Of a stretch of DNA of 64,000 nucleotides, positions 16,413-24,444 are shown one piece after another (within the stretch, counting starts at the first letter, position 1; every line of letters begins with the position of its first letter). The position numbers and the translations under genes are program-made. The DNA comes from Mycobacterium sp. ACS1612 (GTDB lineage: Bacteria; Actinomycetota; Actinomycetes; Mycobacteriales; Mycobacteriaceae): assembly GCF_001667505.1 (NCBI RefSeq), contig NZ_LZHZ01000007.1, positions 25,839 to 89,838 of the forward strand. The letters run 5' to 3'. A model generated the notes under the pieces. It had not been told where the DNA came from and made no database searches. It was given only the letters and a program-made list of their open reading frames with translations.

Positions 16413-18106
16413 TCGTCGCCGGAATCGACGTCGGCAACCACACCACCGAGATCGTGATGGCCCGCGTCGGCAGCGGCACGGTCGAGACGATCGCGCACGG
16501 GCAGGCGCCGACACGCGGGCGCAAGGGTTCGAGAGAGTCGCTGGAAGGCGCCGCGGCACTGCTGCACAAGCTCGAAGTCGACGCCGACGTGACGGTCGAA
16601 CGACTCCTGCTCGCCACCCTGCGCCCGGTGGACACCTCGACGGCCCCGCTGCCCCCTGCCTCGTCGCCGCGTTCGCCGGTACGCAGTCTGCGTAAGCCGG
16701 ACGCCAGAACCCCGGCGGGGACCGGTTCAGCGGTCGGCCGCCACGTCCCGCTCGCCGAATTGACCGGCGAGGGTATCAGCGGGCCGGTGATCGTATCGGT
16801 GGACGCACTGACCGATTTCGAGGTGGCGGCAGCACAGATCACCGATGCCGTCGGTCGCGGTTGGCAGATCGTCGGCGTGATCGCCGCTCAGGACGATGCC
16901 GTGCTGATCCGCAACCGGATCCCGATCGACGTACCCGTGGTCGACGAGGTCGACCTCGACGGCCTCGACTCCGGTGCGCTCGTTGCGGTGGAGGTGGTCG
17001 AAGAGGGCCGGGCATACCGGGCCTTGGCCGATCCGATCGCGTTGACGGCCGCGTTGCAGTTGGCCGACCACGAGATTCACGACGTCGCGGAATTCACAAG
17101 GGAATTGTCGGATTCACCGGCCATCGCCGTGACTCGGCGGACGGGTCCACACGTGGCTCCCGCGCCGGACGGCGACTACGTCGACTGTCGGGTCGACGGC
17201 GAGGTGGCCAGGTATACCCCGTCGCAGGCGCACAGTGTGTTGCGACTGCGCTCGCCGGGAAACGTGGTGGCGGTGCGCATCGCGGCGATCCCGACAGCCG
17301 AACAGGGACTGGCAGTCGACGACGCGTTCTTCACCGACCTGTCGTCGGTCGACAACGGTGCGTGGCTGCGTCGCGGTGTCGTCGACGCCCGCGGAACGGT
17401 CGTCGCACTCCTTGCGGCCGAACATGTTTCGGACGCGGCGGCGACCCTGACAGAGTTGACCGGCAGGCCCGCCGACACGCTCGCCAGCGAACCGGAGGCG
17501 TCGGCGTGCGGTGCTCACACGACACCGGGATTGCCGCCCGACTCGATTGTGTGCGATATCGGCGGCGGCACCATCGACGTGGTGGGTGCGCACCGCACCG
17601 TGATCGCGGCGGGCGCCGGTGAGAGCATCACGGTCGCGGTGTCCCGTGTGCTCGGTGTTCCGCGCGCACTCGCGGAGCGGGTGAAGCGCACACCTGCACT
17701 GCGCGTGGAGAATCCGCACATCGCGCACGAGGAGGACGGCCGCCGCGTCTTCCTCGATCAGCCGGCAGGCGCCGATGCCATCGGGTGGCTGTGCAACCGG
17801 GGAAGCGCCGGTCTCGTGCCGTTCTCCAGCAGGCTGGCAGCCGAAGAGTGGCGAAGTCTGCGGTTGGCCATCAAGCAGGAAACGGTGGCCGCCAACATCG
17901 CTCGTTGTCTGCGGGCGTTCGACGATCCACCGAGGGCGCTGGTGTTGGCCGGAGGCGGCGCGCTCGACGACGAACTGTTGCGTACCGTGGCCGAATCGCT
18001 GCGCTCGATACCGATCGCGGTCGGCAGGGCCAACATCGACGGCAGGCACGGGCCGCGGTACGCGGTGGCCTCAGGCCTGGTGCACCGCTACGCGCAGACC
18101 GGCTAG
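16409..18106 (+). CDS. pduG: Diol dehydratase reactivase, large subunit
   Basis: 565 residues from TTG 16409, which overlaps the small subunit stop (TTGA) and has a GAGGT site. Upstream frame extension has no ribosome site. The actin/HSP70-like ATPase motifs are present: VAGIDVGNHTTEIVMA at the N terminus, VCDIGGGTIDVVG near the middle and VLAGGGALDDELLR at the C terminus. The DdrA/PduG chaperone swaps damaged cobalamin out of the inactivated dehydratase at the cost of ATP. A small partner (PduH/DdrB) is normally required, but no such gene follows; the next gene is on the other strand and unrelated. The stop overlaps the convergent neighbour within a palindromic CTAG. Confidence 0.9.
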   Translation: MIVAGIDVGNHTTEIVMARVGSGTVETIAHGQAPTRGRKGSRESLEGAAALLHKLEVDADVTVERLLLATLRPVDTSTAPLPPASSPRSPVRSLRKPDARTPAGTGSAVGRHVPLAELTGEGISGPVIVSVDALTDFEVAAAQITDAVGRGWQIVGVIAAQDDAVLIRNRIPIDVPVVDEVDLDGLDSGALVAVEVVEEGRAYRALADPIALTAALQLADHEIHDVAEFTRELSDSPAIAVTRRTGPHVAPAPDGDYVDCRVDGEVARYTPSQAHSVLRLRSPGNVVAVRIAAIPTAEQGLAVDDAFFTDLSSVDNGAWLRRGVVDARGTVVALLAAEHVSDAAATLTELTGRPADTLASEPEASACGAHTTPGLPPDSIVCDIGGGTIDVVGAHRTVIAAGAGESITVAVSRVLGVPRALAERVKRTPALRVENPHIAHEEDGRRVFLDQPAGADAIGWLCNRGSAGLVPFSSRLAAEEWRSLRLAIKQETVAANIARCLRAFDDPPRALVLAGGGALDDELLRTVAESLRSIPIAVGRANIDGRHGPRYAVASGLVHRYAQTG

Positions 18107-18468
18107 CGCTCCCAGGGCGCGGTTTCGCCCATCTTCTTGTAGTACTTGGCGAGGTGGCTCTTGACGCGGTCGACGTCATCCTTGGGCAGGTCGACACCGC
18201 CGCGGGCACCGTCCATGATCGCGCCCGCCGCCATCACACCGCGTGGCACCACCTCGAGCTTGCCGCCGACCACGTCGGCGATCAGCAGCTTGTAGGCGGT
18301 GAAATTGGTCTTCTTGTCGTTGTCGTACCAGACGTGTGCGTCGCGGTACTTCTCGTTGGGCTCCTCCTCGGCGCCCGCCCACTTGCGAACCCGTTTCTCC
18401 GCCGCGTCGCCGTCCCACTCACGGCCTCGATCAGCGAGTGGGAGGTCCTTGAATGCTGTTACTGACAT
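18103..18468 (-). CDS. Small conserved actinobacterial protein of unknown function
   Basis: 121 residues from ATG 18468 (a TTG 21 bases further upstream is possible; neither has a clear ribosome site). Charged and soluble: DLPLADRGREWDGDAAEKRVRKWAG, EKYRDAHVWYDNDKKTNFTAYKLLIADV, GAIMDGARGGVDLP and a final RVKSHLAKYYKKMGE. The last stretch resembles segments next to phage prohead protease/capsid proteins, where similar domains occur, but here it stands alone. I recognise no catalytic residues. The stop codon overlaps the reactivase stop. Confidence 0.75.
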   Translation of the reverse strand: MSVTAFKDLPLADRGREWDGDAAEKRVRKWAGAEEEPNEKYRDAHVWYDNDKKTNFTAYKLLIADVVGGKLEVVPRGVMAAGAIMDGARGGVDLPKDDVDRVKSHLAKYYKKMGETAPWER

Positions 18469-18497
18469 ATGGGACGCGTGCCCGGTCAACCGGGGCG

Positions 18498-19802
18498 CTA
18501 AACCGAGAGGGCGGCCGCGAACTCGGTGCAGAACCAGTCGACGTCGGCGTCGGAGAACACCAGCGGGGGACGGATTTTCAGCACATTGCCATCGTGTCCA
18601 CAGACACTGATCAGCACGTGTCGGTCGCGCATGGCGTTGACCAGCGCTCTGGCGCCCGCCCGGTCCGCTGCTTTGGATTCGGCGTCGGTGACGATCTCCA
18701 CTCCGATGTACAACCCGGCGCCGCGCACCTCACCGATGGCGGGGTGGTTGGCGGCGATGCGTGACAATTCGGTACGCAGTGTCTGGCCTATGGTCGCCGC
18801 GTTGACCATCAGCCCTTCGTCCTCGATCACGTCAAGTACCGCCGCCGCGGCGGCGATGGACACGGGGTTGCCGCCGTAGGTGTTGAAGTAGGGCACCCTG
18901 GACGCGAACGGCCACAACACGTGGTCACTGGCCGCCATCGCCGCGACTGGTATCCCGTTGCCCATCGGTTTGGCCATCGTGACGATGTCGGGGACGACGC
19001 CGTGCCTGCTGAATCCCCACATTGCGTCGCCTGTGCGGGCGAATCCGGCCTGCACCTCGTCGGCGATGAACACGCCGCCGTGCCGGTGCACGATGTCCAC
19101 GGCGGACGCCAACACCGACGGGTCGGGATAGATGCCGTCGGAGGAGAACATCGAGTCGACGGCCAGACAGCTCAGCCGAATACCATTGCGGGACAGGTCA
19201 TCTGCGGCCGATGCCACCTCGGCGGCGAAGCGTTCGGCGGCATCGGCGCTGCGATAGCTGTCGGGCGGCGACACCGTGCGCACGTGGGGACCCAGCGTGG
19301 TCGCGTCACCGAGTGACGGTGAAATGGCCATCACCGCAGCGGTGTTGCCGTGATACGCGTCGCGGGTGACGATGACGCCCCTCGCCTCGGTGAACATCCC
19401 GGCGACCCGCAACGCGAGGTCGTTGACCTCTGACCCGGTGCACGCGTACATCACCTGGCTGATCCCGTCCGGCAGTGTGCCCAACAACCTCTCGGAGTAG
19501 TCGACGATGCCACGGTGCAGATACCGGCTGTGCGTGTTGAGCGTCGACATCTGACGTGCGACCGCGTCGACCACACGCGGGTGCCCGTGCCCGACGCTGA
19601 CCACGTTGTTGTACGCGTCCAGGTAGCGCACGCCGTCTGCGTCGAACACGTGGCTGCCCTGCCCACGGACTAGATGCACCGGCCTGTCGTAGAACAGCCG
19701 ATTCGCAGGCCCGAGCACCCGTTCGCGCGCGGCGATCAACGGGTCCCGGTCGTCGCCGCCGCCGCGGTAGGCGTTGGAGTCCATGATGTTCGAGAAGCTC
19801 AT
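18498..19802 (-). CDS. Class III PLP enzyme resembling ethanolamine-phosphate phospho-lyase
   Basis: 434 residues. Besides general class III motifs (CTGSEVNDLALRVA, AYHGNTAAV, FIADEVQAGFARTG, PLP lysine about Lys278 in VTMAKPMGNG), it follows the vertebrate ETNPPL/PHYKPL (AGXT2L) phospho-lyases closely as I recall them: NTHSRYLHRGIVDYSERLLGTLP, PDSYR, VPDIVTMAKPMGNG, YFNTYGGNPVS, a VLIS segment and NVLKIRPP. These enzymes split phosphorylated amino alcohols into aldehyde, ammonia and phosphate. Lying next to a locus that metabolises a phosphorylated amino alcohol, it may be a second lyase acting on phosphoethanolamine or the other amino-propanol isomer. It does not belong to either BMC operon by spacing. 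An ordinary transaminase role remains possible. Confidence 0.82.
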   Translation of the reverse strand: MSFSNIMDSNAYRGGGDDRDPLIAARERVLGPANRLFYDRPVHLVRGQGSHVFDADGVRYLDAYNNVVSVGHGHPRVVDAVARQMSTLNTHSRYLHRGIVDYSERLLGTLPDGISQVMYACTGSEVNDLALRVAGMFTEARGVIVTRDAYHGNTAAVMAISPSLGDATTLGPHVRTVSPPDSYRSADAAERFAAEVASAADDLSRNGIRLSCLAVDSMFSSDGIYPDPSVLASAVDIVHRHGGVFIADEVQAGFARTGDAMWGFSRHGVVPDIVTMAKPMGNGIPVAAMAASDHVLWPFASRVPYFNTYGGNPVSIAAAAAVLDVIEDEGLMVNAATIGQTLRTELSRIAANHPAIGEVRGAGLYIGVEIVTDAESKAADRAGARALVNAMRDRHVLISVCGHDGNVLKIRPPLVFSDADVDWFCTEFAAALSV

Positions 19803-19865
19803 TGCGCATCAGTGTCGCGTATTCGGTCGATCAGCGCTGCCGACGATCACAGGAATCGACGGAAG

Positions 19866-19890
19866 GGTTAATTGGACTAGTCGCCGGGTA
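19866..19890 (+). promoter_or_regulatory. SigF-like promoter (GGTTA-N15-GGGTA)
   Basis: GGTTA at 19866-19870, 15 bases, GGGTA at 19886-19890. Mycobacterial SigF promoters read GTTT/GGTTT, 15-17 bases, GGGTA. It lies about 90 bases upstream of the small membrane protein gene at 19978. The gas vesicle cluster has the same arrangement with the same GGTTA variant. Confidence 0.55.
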
Positions 19891-19977
19891 GTCCCTTGTC
19901 ATGCGAGGAGCGAAGGCGGCGATCTCACCCGTTGCGCTTCGCCGGTTCTCGATCCTCAGTAGGTAAGGAGGGTCATC

Positions 19978-20187
19978 GTGGGTGTTCTCAATCGCCTGCT
20001 CGGTGTGGTTCTCGGAATTCTCGGTGCGGTCCTCGGCGTCGTGCTCGGCGTCGTTGCGGCGCTGGTGTGGTTGGTGGGTGCCGTCCTGTGCGTGACGGTG
20101 CTCCTGATTCCGCTCGGTATCCCGGTGATGAAACTCGGGTCCCGACTGTTCAGTCTCGCCGGCGACATGATGCATATCGGCGGCTGA
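19978..20187 (+). CDS. Small membrane protein
   Basis: 69 residues, starting at GTG 19978 with a strong AAGGAGG site. Almost wholly hydrophobic: Gly/Val/Leu-rich residues 5-45 (LLGVVLGILGAVLGVVLGVV, then VCVTV-like CVTVLLIPLGIP), long enough for two membrane passes, and a short polar tail. Paralogue of the next gene, which repeats the LCVTVxLxPLGIPxxxL core. The function is unknown. The SigF-like promoter upstream suggests stress or stationary-phase expression. Confidence 0.75.
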   Translation: MGVLNRLLGVVLGILGAVLGVVLGVVAALVWLVGAVLCVTVLLIPLGIPVMKLGSRLFSLAGDMMHIGG

Positions 20188-20188
20188 G

Positions 20189-20491
20189 ATGCGACTGCTA
20201 CGAGGGCTGCTCGGCGCGCTGCTGTGGATCGTCGCGGCGGTGCTCGGACTGCTCGGCGTGGTGCTCTGCGTGACAGTGATCCTGCTTCCGCTGGGCATCC
20301 CCCTGCTGATTCTGGCGCGGCGACTGCTGACCAGGGCCGTGCAACTGATGCTTCCGCGCTCGCTGGCGCATCCCGTCGACGAGATCACGAAGACGGCGAA
20401 GAAGAAGGGGCGCAAAGCCAAAGCCCTCACTTCGTCCACCGCAACCGACGTCGGCAAGAAGGCCCGCAAGCTTCGCAGGCGCGTGGCCTGA
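20189..20491 (+). CDS. Small membrane protein with basic tail
   Basis: 100 residues, starting one base after the stop of the preceding gene. Residues 1-50 are hydrophobic and share LLG-rich and LCVTVILLPLGIPLL segments with its neighbour. Residues 65-100 are strongly basic (TKTAKKKGRKAKALTSSTATD, KKARKLRRRVA). A membrane anchor with a nucleic-acid-like or acidic-protein-binding tail is possible; no function is known. The tail resembles the basic ends of the first gas vesicle cluster proteins. Confidence 0.72.
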   Translation: MRLLRGLLGALLWIVAAVLGLLGVVLCVTVILLPLGIPLLILARRLLTRAVQLMLPRSLAHPVDEITKTAKKKGRKAKALTSSTATDVGKKARKLRRRVA

Positions 20492-20745
20492 GCCAAATTT
20501 CGTTTTCGCCCGTGCGGTACGGGCGTCATCGTCGTGCCCGCTGCCAAAGTTGTCGGCAGGCGCGAGTTCTGGCGAATTTCGACGATTGCGTCGCGCAGTC
20601 ACTTTGACACGGTAATTAGCTAAGCGAACTCGGGTGCGCCCCGATACCGGTATGACGCACAGCACATACGCCAAGGTAGCTACGAGTGCGGGTTTGCAAA
20701 AACTTACGCCCGCGCAGAAACGCATATTTACCTGTGGTTTTACGC
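20492..20745 (+). other. Intergenic region upstream of the gas vesicle cluster
   Basis: The gap between 20491 and the next start at 20875 is less GC-rich than its surroundings. A 39-codon frame from ATG 20653 to a TAG overlapping the SigF-like -10 box is present but has rare codons (ATA, TTA, TTT) and no ribosome site, so I do not call it a gene. I see only the promoter at its right end. Confidence 0.5.
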
Positions 20746-20770
20746 GGTTAGGAACTGGCGGCGTGGGGTA
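20746..20770 (+). promoter_or_regulatory. SigF-like promoter of the gas vesicle cluster (GGTTA-N15-GGGTA)
   Basis: GGTTA at 20746-20750, exactly 15 bases, GGGTA at 20766-20770, about 105 bases before the first cluster start codon. It has the same hexamer variants and spacing as the site at 19866-19890. I infer control by SigF, the stress/stationary-phase sigma factor. Confidence 0.55.
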
Positions 20771-20874
20771 GAGCAGGTGTCATACAACGGCTGCGGCCGC
20801 GGAGGGATCGAGGGGTGCTCCGCAGGTTCGGGCCGGAGGTAACGGTCGTTTGAAGAATGGAAGGGAGCGACATC

Positions 20875-21669
20875 GTGTCGAACGGAGCAAAGGTTGCGCT
20901 CGCAGTAGGAGCGGGCTATCTACTCGGCCGGACGAGGAAAATGCGGATCGCCATGATGTTGGCGGCGGCAGGAGTCACCGGGAAATTCCCGGCCAGGCCG
21001 GCCGAACTACTCGGCCAAGGACTGAAGACTCTCGGAGCCACCGACCAACTGCGCGATCTGACCGACCAGTTGCGTGGTGAGGTGCTGACCGCCGCCAAGG
21101 CGGCCGCTGTCGCCGCGGCGACCAACCGCGTGGACGCCCTCAATGATCGACTGCAGGGTGTCGTGCCGACGGAGGAGGTCGGTCGCACAGCGGGATCCGC
21201 CGTCAGCGGCCTGACATCGGGGGTCACCGGGCGCGGTCGGCGGCGCCGTGAGGACGAGTACGACGACGAAGACAACTACGACGACGAAGAACCGTTGGAC
21301 GTCGACGAAGAGGACCTCGAGGACGAGGACGACGAAGACAGCTACGACGACGAAGCTTTGGACGAAGACGACCTCGACGAGGCCGATGAAGACGTCGACG
21401 ACGAACAAGACGAGGACGTCGAAGAAGACGAGGGCGCCGAACAAGATGTCGACGCCGAACAAGACGAGGACGCCGAACAAGACGAGGACGCCGATCTCGA
21501 CGAGGAGCCCGAACCTGTCCGCAGGCGGGCGTCGAGGAAGGCGTCGGCGCCGCGTGCGTCAACCCGCCGCAGGAGTACGGGCGGTGACGGACAGGCATCC
21601 AAGGCGCCGACCCGCCGAGGGCGGGCCGCCACGGCTACTAAGCGCGCTCCGGTGCGCCGAGGCAGGTGA
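20875..21669 (+). CDS. Gas vesicle cluster protein with acidic and basic low-complexity regions
   Basis: 264 residues from GTG 20875 (AAGGGAG site; the ATG at 20857 lies before that site). Residues ~1-40 contain two short hydrophobic stretches (KVALAVGAGYLLGRTRKMRIAMMLAAAGVTG). Residues ~40-105 form an Ala-rich helix. Residues ~120-215 are almost all Asp/Glu, with a tandem repeat of the DAEQDE type. The last ~45 residues are Arg/Lys/Ala/Ser-rich (TRRGRAATATKRAPVRRG). It probably corresponds to the Y gene of actinomycete gas vesicle clusters by position. A scaffold or charge-mediated assembly protein is a guess. The charged tracts could mediate condensation with the basic tails encoded by neighbours. 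Confidence 0.75.
   Translation: MSNGAKVALAVGAGYLLGRTRKMRIAMMLAAAGVTGKFPARPAELLGQGLKTLGATDQLRDLTDQLRGEVLTAAKAAAVAAATNRVDALNDRLQGVVPTEEVGRTAGSAVSGLTSGVTGRGRRRREDEYDDEDNYDDEEPLDVDEEDLEDEDDEDSYDDEALDEDDLDEADEDVDDEQDEDVEEDEGAEQDVDAEQDEDAEQDEDADLDEEPEPVRRRASRKASAPRASTRRRSTGGDGQASKAPTRRGRAATATKRAPVRRGR
21433..21492 (+). repeat. 18-base in-frame tandem repeat in the acidic tract
   Basis: About three copies of an 18-base unit encode (D/E)DAEQD with small changes. Such repeats can change copy number by slippage, altering the length of the acidic region without a frameshift. Confidence 0.6.
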
Positions 21670-22706
21670 TCGAAATGGCCAAGCAGGCAACAAGTACACG
21701 ACAAAAGAAGGCGACGCCCAAGCCGTCGGCGAACGGGTCCAGCCCCTTGCAGGATTCGATTCAGCGACTGGCCGGATCCATGACCGACCGCGCGGTGGGC
21801 TCGCTTTCTGAGCGGCTCACCGGAGCCTCGGGCCGGCTCAGCGATTTCGCCCAGAACGGCGGCTCGTCAGGAGGTCTACTGTCCGCGGTCACCGGCGTCG
21901 ACAGTCTTTCCTCGCCGGTCAAAACAGCCCTGCGCACGGGCCTTGGCGGCGCCACGGGCAAGGTCAAGGACTCCGTCAAGGGGTTGAAGGACTCGGTCAC
22001 CGACGCGATCGGAGGTAAAGGCGGAAAAGGCGGCGGCGGCAAGATCAAAGTCACCAACATCGTCGAGGAGATCGACGTTGGGGTTCCGGTCGACGTGGCC
22101 TATCAGCAGTGGACGCAGTTCGCCGAATTCCCGAAGTTCATGAAGAAGGTCGAACAGGTCGAGCAGATCTCTGATGAGAAGCTTCGGTGGAAAGCGCAGG
22201 TATTCCTGTCCCACCGGTCATGGGAGTCGACGATCGTCGAACAGGTTCCCAACGACAGGATCGTGTGGAAGTCCAAGGGCGACAAGGGATATGTCGACGG
22301 GGCGATCACCTTCCACGAGCTGGCGCCGGACTTGACCCGCGTGGTGGTCGTTCTCGAATACCATCCGCAGGGCTTGTTCGAAAAAACGGGAAATCTCTGG
22401 CGCGCGCAGGGGCGACGAGTCCGACTGGAACTCAAGCACTTTCAACGCAAGGTGATGACGGACACCGTGCTGCACGCCGACGAAGTCGAGGGGTGGCGAG
22501 GTGAGATCCGCGATGGCGAGGTCGTCTCCAATGATGAATCGCCGGATCGGAAGACCGCTGAGAAGCCCAAGCGCAGGCCGCAGAAGGCCGCCGCCCGCAG
22601 CAAGACCGGCGAATCGAAACCGACCCGATCCAGATCCCGAACAACGCAATCACGGTCGACGTCGGGTCAGCGACGCTCACCGGCCAGGAAGGCGGCCCGA
22701 TCATGA
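21666..22706 (+). CDS. SRPBCC-domain protein of the gas vesicle cluster
   Basis: 346 residues. GTG 21666 overlaps the upstream stop, and ATG 21675 is an alternative start. Residues ~1-120 are Ser/Gly/Lys-rich with short amphipathic helices (SLQDSIQ-like, [20 protein letters not shown]). Residues ~125-265 form a START/polyketide-cyclase-like SRPBCC domain ([61 protein letters not shown]). The C terminus is a long basic tail ([20 protein letters not shown], ending [11 protein letters not shown]). It probably corresponds to the Z gene of actinomycete clusters. SRPBCC domains bind hydrophobic ligands, so a role in lipid or hydrophobic-protein handling during vesicle assembly is plausible but unproven. 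Confidence 0.8.
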   Translation: MIEMAKQATSTRQKKATPKPSANGSSPLQDSIQRLAGSMTDRAVGSLSERLTGASGRLSDFAQNGGSSGGLLSAVTGVDSLSSPVKTALRTGLGGATGKVKDSVKGLKDSVTDAIGGKGGKGGGGKIKVTNIVEEIDVGVPVDVAYQQWTQFAEFPKFMKKVEQVEQISDEKLRWKAQVFLSHRSWESTIVEQVPNDRIVWKSKGDKGYVDGAITFHELAPDLTRVVVVLEYHPQGLFEKTGNLWRAQGRRVRLELKHFQRKVMTDTVLHADEVEGWRGEIRDGEVVSNDESPDRKTAEKPKRRPQKAAARSKTGESKPTRSRSRTTQSRSTSGQRRSPARKAARS

Positions 22707-23113
22707 CCACAGCTATTCAACCCGCCGGTGGCGGTGACGCAGGCGGCGGCTCGAGCTCCAGCAGCCTGGCCGACGTCATCGACACCATCCTCGACAAGGG
22801 TCTGGTCATCGACGCCTACGTCAGGGTTTCGCTGGTGGGTATCGAGATCTTGACCGTCGACGCACGCGTCGTGGTCGCCAGTGTCGACACGTATCTGCGG
22901 TTCGCCGAAGCGGTGAATCGGCTCGACATCTCGAAGCAGGACTCGAAGCCAGGCCTCACCGATCTGGTCGGCGAGGTGACCGAAGGCGGCGCGAAGCACA
23001 AGACGAAGGGTGCCTTGGAAGCCGCGGGTGAGAAACTCGGTGACCTCCTCGGCGAGGCGAAATCGTCGCAGCGGGAGCGGGCGCCGCGCCGCGCACACCG
23101 GAGGGAGGAGTGA
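22703..23113 (+). CDS. gvpA: Gas vesicle structural protein GvpA
   Basis: 136 residues, ATG overlapping the previous stop. Residues ~18-78 match the GvpA core: [54 protein letters not shown]. This helix-strand-strand-helix unit polymerises into the ribbed gas-permeable wall. The protein is longer than the ~70-residue cyanobacterial GvpA because of a Gly/Ser N terminus and a basic, helical C-terminal extension of about 55 residues, which fits actinomycete GvpA. It is the best candidate for the main wall protein among the three GvpA-family genes here. Confidence 0.9.
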   Translation: MTTAIQPAGGGDAGGGSSSSSLADVIDTILDKGLVIDAYVRVSLVGIEILTVDARVVVASVDTYLRFAEAVNRLDISKQDSKPGLTDLVGEVTEGGAKHKTKGALEAAGEKLGDLLGEAKSSQRERAPRRAHRREE

Positions 23114-23115
23114 TC

Positions 23116-23877
23116 ATGGCTGACAAGGCGACCGCCGTCTACGTGTACGGGATCGTGCCCGCAGACGTGGAAGTCGAAGAACATGCGCAAGGCGTCGGCG
23201 ATCCGCCCGCATCGGTGGAGGTGATCCGCGAAGGCGACATCGCCGCACTGGTGAGCTCCGTGCCCACCGACAAGCCGCTGGGCAAACCGGAATGCCTACG
23301 AGCGCATGCCCGGTTGCTCGACGGAACGGCCGCAGTGGCGCCGGTGTTGCCGATGCGCTTCGGTGCCGTGATGAGCGATGAGGAGTCCGTCGCGGAGGAA
23401 CTACTCAAGGCGAACCACGACGAGTTCGCCGAGGCGCTGCGCGCACTCGAGGGCCACGCGGAGTACATTGTGAAGGGCCGCTATGACGAGGACAGCATTC
23501 TGCGCGAGGTGATCGCGGAAAGCGCTGAGGCGCAGAAACTTCGCGACAAGATGGCAGGTATGTCCGAAGACGCCTCCCGGCAGGCGCGGATGGCGCTCGG
23601 CGAAGTCGTCGTCAAGGCGCTCGACGCGAAGCGGGCAGCGGATACCGACGCGGCGGTCGAAGCGCTCGGTGACTTGGCGAAGCAGGTGAACGTGCGGCAG
23701 CCGACACACGAACTGGACGCGGTGAACATCGCCCTGCTCGCCGAGGTCGACCGGCAAGAAGAGCTGCAGGACAAAGTCGACGAGTTGGCCGAAAGCTGGG
23801 GCGGCAGAGTGGAACTCCACATGCTGGGACCCTTGGCGGCGTATGACTTCGTTGTCACTCGCAAACCGGTGGGCTGA
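23116..23877 (+). CDS. gvpF: Gas vesicle protein GvpF (GvpL/F family)
   Basis: 253 residues from ATG 23116, with a GGAGG site; a GTG at 23110 is too close to that site. GvpL/F family: AVYVYGIVPADVEV at the start, LDGTAAVAPVLPMRFGAVMSDEE in the middle and WGGRVELHMLGPLAAYDF at the end. GvpF binds GvpA and is needed for assembly at the gas-facing surface or as a chaperone. Central helices are charged and probably coiled. It begins two bases after gvpA. Confidence 0.9.
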   Translation: MADKATAVYVYGIVPADVEVEEHAQGVGDPPASVEVIREGDIAALVSSVPTDKPLGKPECLRAHARLLDGTAAVAPVLPMRFGAVMSDEESVAEELLKANHDEFAEALRALEGHAEYIVKGRYDEDSILREVIAESAEAQKLRDKMAGMSEDASRQARMALGEVVVKALDAKRAADTDAAVEALGDLAKQVNVRQPTHELDAVNIALLAEVDRQEELQDKVDELAESWGGRVELHMLGPLAAYDFVVTRKPVG

Positions 23878-23878
23878 C

Positions 23879-24136
23879 ATGGGTATCGTCTCGTCGTTGT
23901 TCACCTGGCCACTGCTGCCGGTGCGCGGCGTCATTGCCCTCGGCGAACTGATCGAGCGACAGGTCAACCAGGAGTTGCACGATCCTGCTCGGACCCGACG
24001 TCAGCTCGAGGAGCTCGAAGAAGCCCGCCAGCGTGGCGAGATCACCGAAGAACAGGAGCGCCAAGCGCAGGAACAAATTCTGGCAGAACGTATTTCGCCG
24101 CGTATGGCGCGCGACGCACCGGATGAGGACGGATGA
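23879..24136 (+). CDS. gvpG: Gas vesicle protein GvpG
   Basis: 85 residues from ATG 23879, one base after gvpF stops. GvpG pattern: a short hydrophobic start (IVSSLFTWPLLPVRGVIALGELI) followed by a charged coiled-coil region (LEELEEARQRGEITEEQERQ). Small accessory protein thought to act with GvpF in early assembly. Its stop overlaps the ATG of gvpO. Confidence 0.9.
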   Translation: MGIVSSLFTWPLLPVRGVIALGELIERQVNQELHDPARTRRQLEELEEARQRGEITEEQERQAQEQILAERISPRMARDAPDEDG

Positions 24137-24444
24137 GGACGATGGCCCAACGTACACGACAAGCCGAGCAACCGCCGTTGAGCGCGCGGGATGCTGCGGA
24201 AGCGGCGAAGGAGTACATCACCGAACTGAACGGCATGGACCCCACCGCGATGACGTCGGTCGAAATGACGGACCAGGACGGTTGGGTGGTGGAATTCGAG
24301 GTGATCGAGGACCGCCGGATCCCCTCGTCGTCGGACGTGCTCGCGCTCTACGAGGTCGAGTTGGACGCCGACGGAGAACTCTTGGGGTTCCGCAGAACCC
24401 AGCGCTATCTGCGGGGCCAGACCAGGGGAGGTGAGGGCAGGTGA
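24133..24444 (+). CDS. gvpO: Gas vesicle protein GvpO
   Basis: 103 residues, ATG overlapping the gvpG stop; a second ATG three codons on is possible. GvpO signature: LSARDAAEAAKEYITELNGMDP, GWVVEFEVIEDRRIPSSSDVLALYEVELDADGEL and the closing RTQRYLRG. Accessory or regulatory protein in haloarchaeal and actinomycete clusters, required for vesicle formation in halophiles. Confidence 0.9.
   Translation: MRTMAQRTRQAEQPPLSARDAAEAAKEYITELNGMDPTAMTSVEMTDQDGWVVEFEVIEDRRIPSSSDVLALYEVELDADGELLGFRRTQRYLRGQTRGGEGR

Noticed and set aside
20653..20772. 39-codon reading frame upstream of the gas vesicle cluster
   Set aside because: No ribosome site, rare codons for this genome, and it overlaps the SigF-like promoter.
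21248..21811. Long Thr/Lys-rich reading frame overlapping the acidic gas vesicle protein
   Set aside because: Frame shadow of the GAC/GAA-rich tract; the real frame has the correct starts and overlaps.
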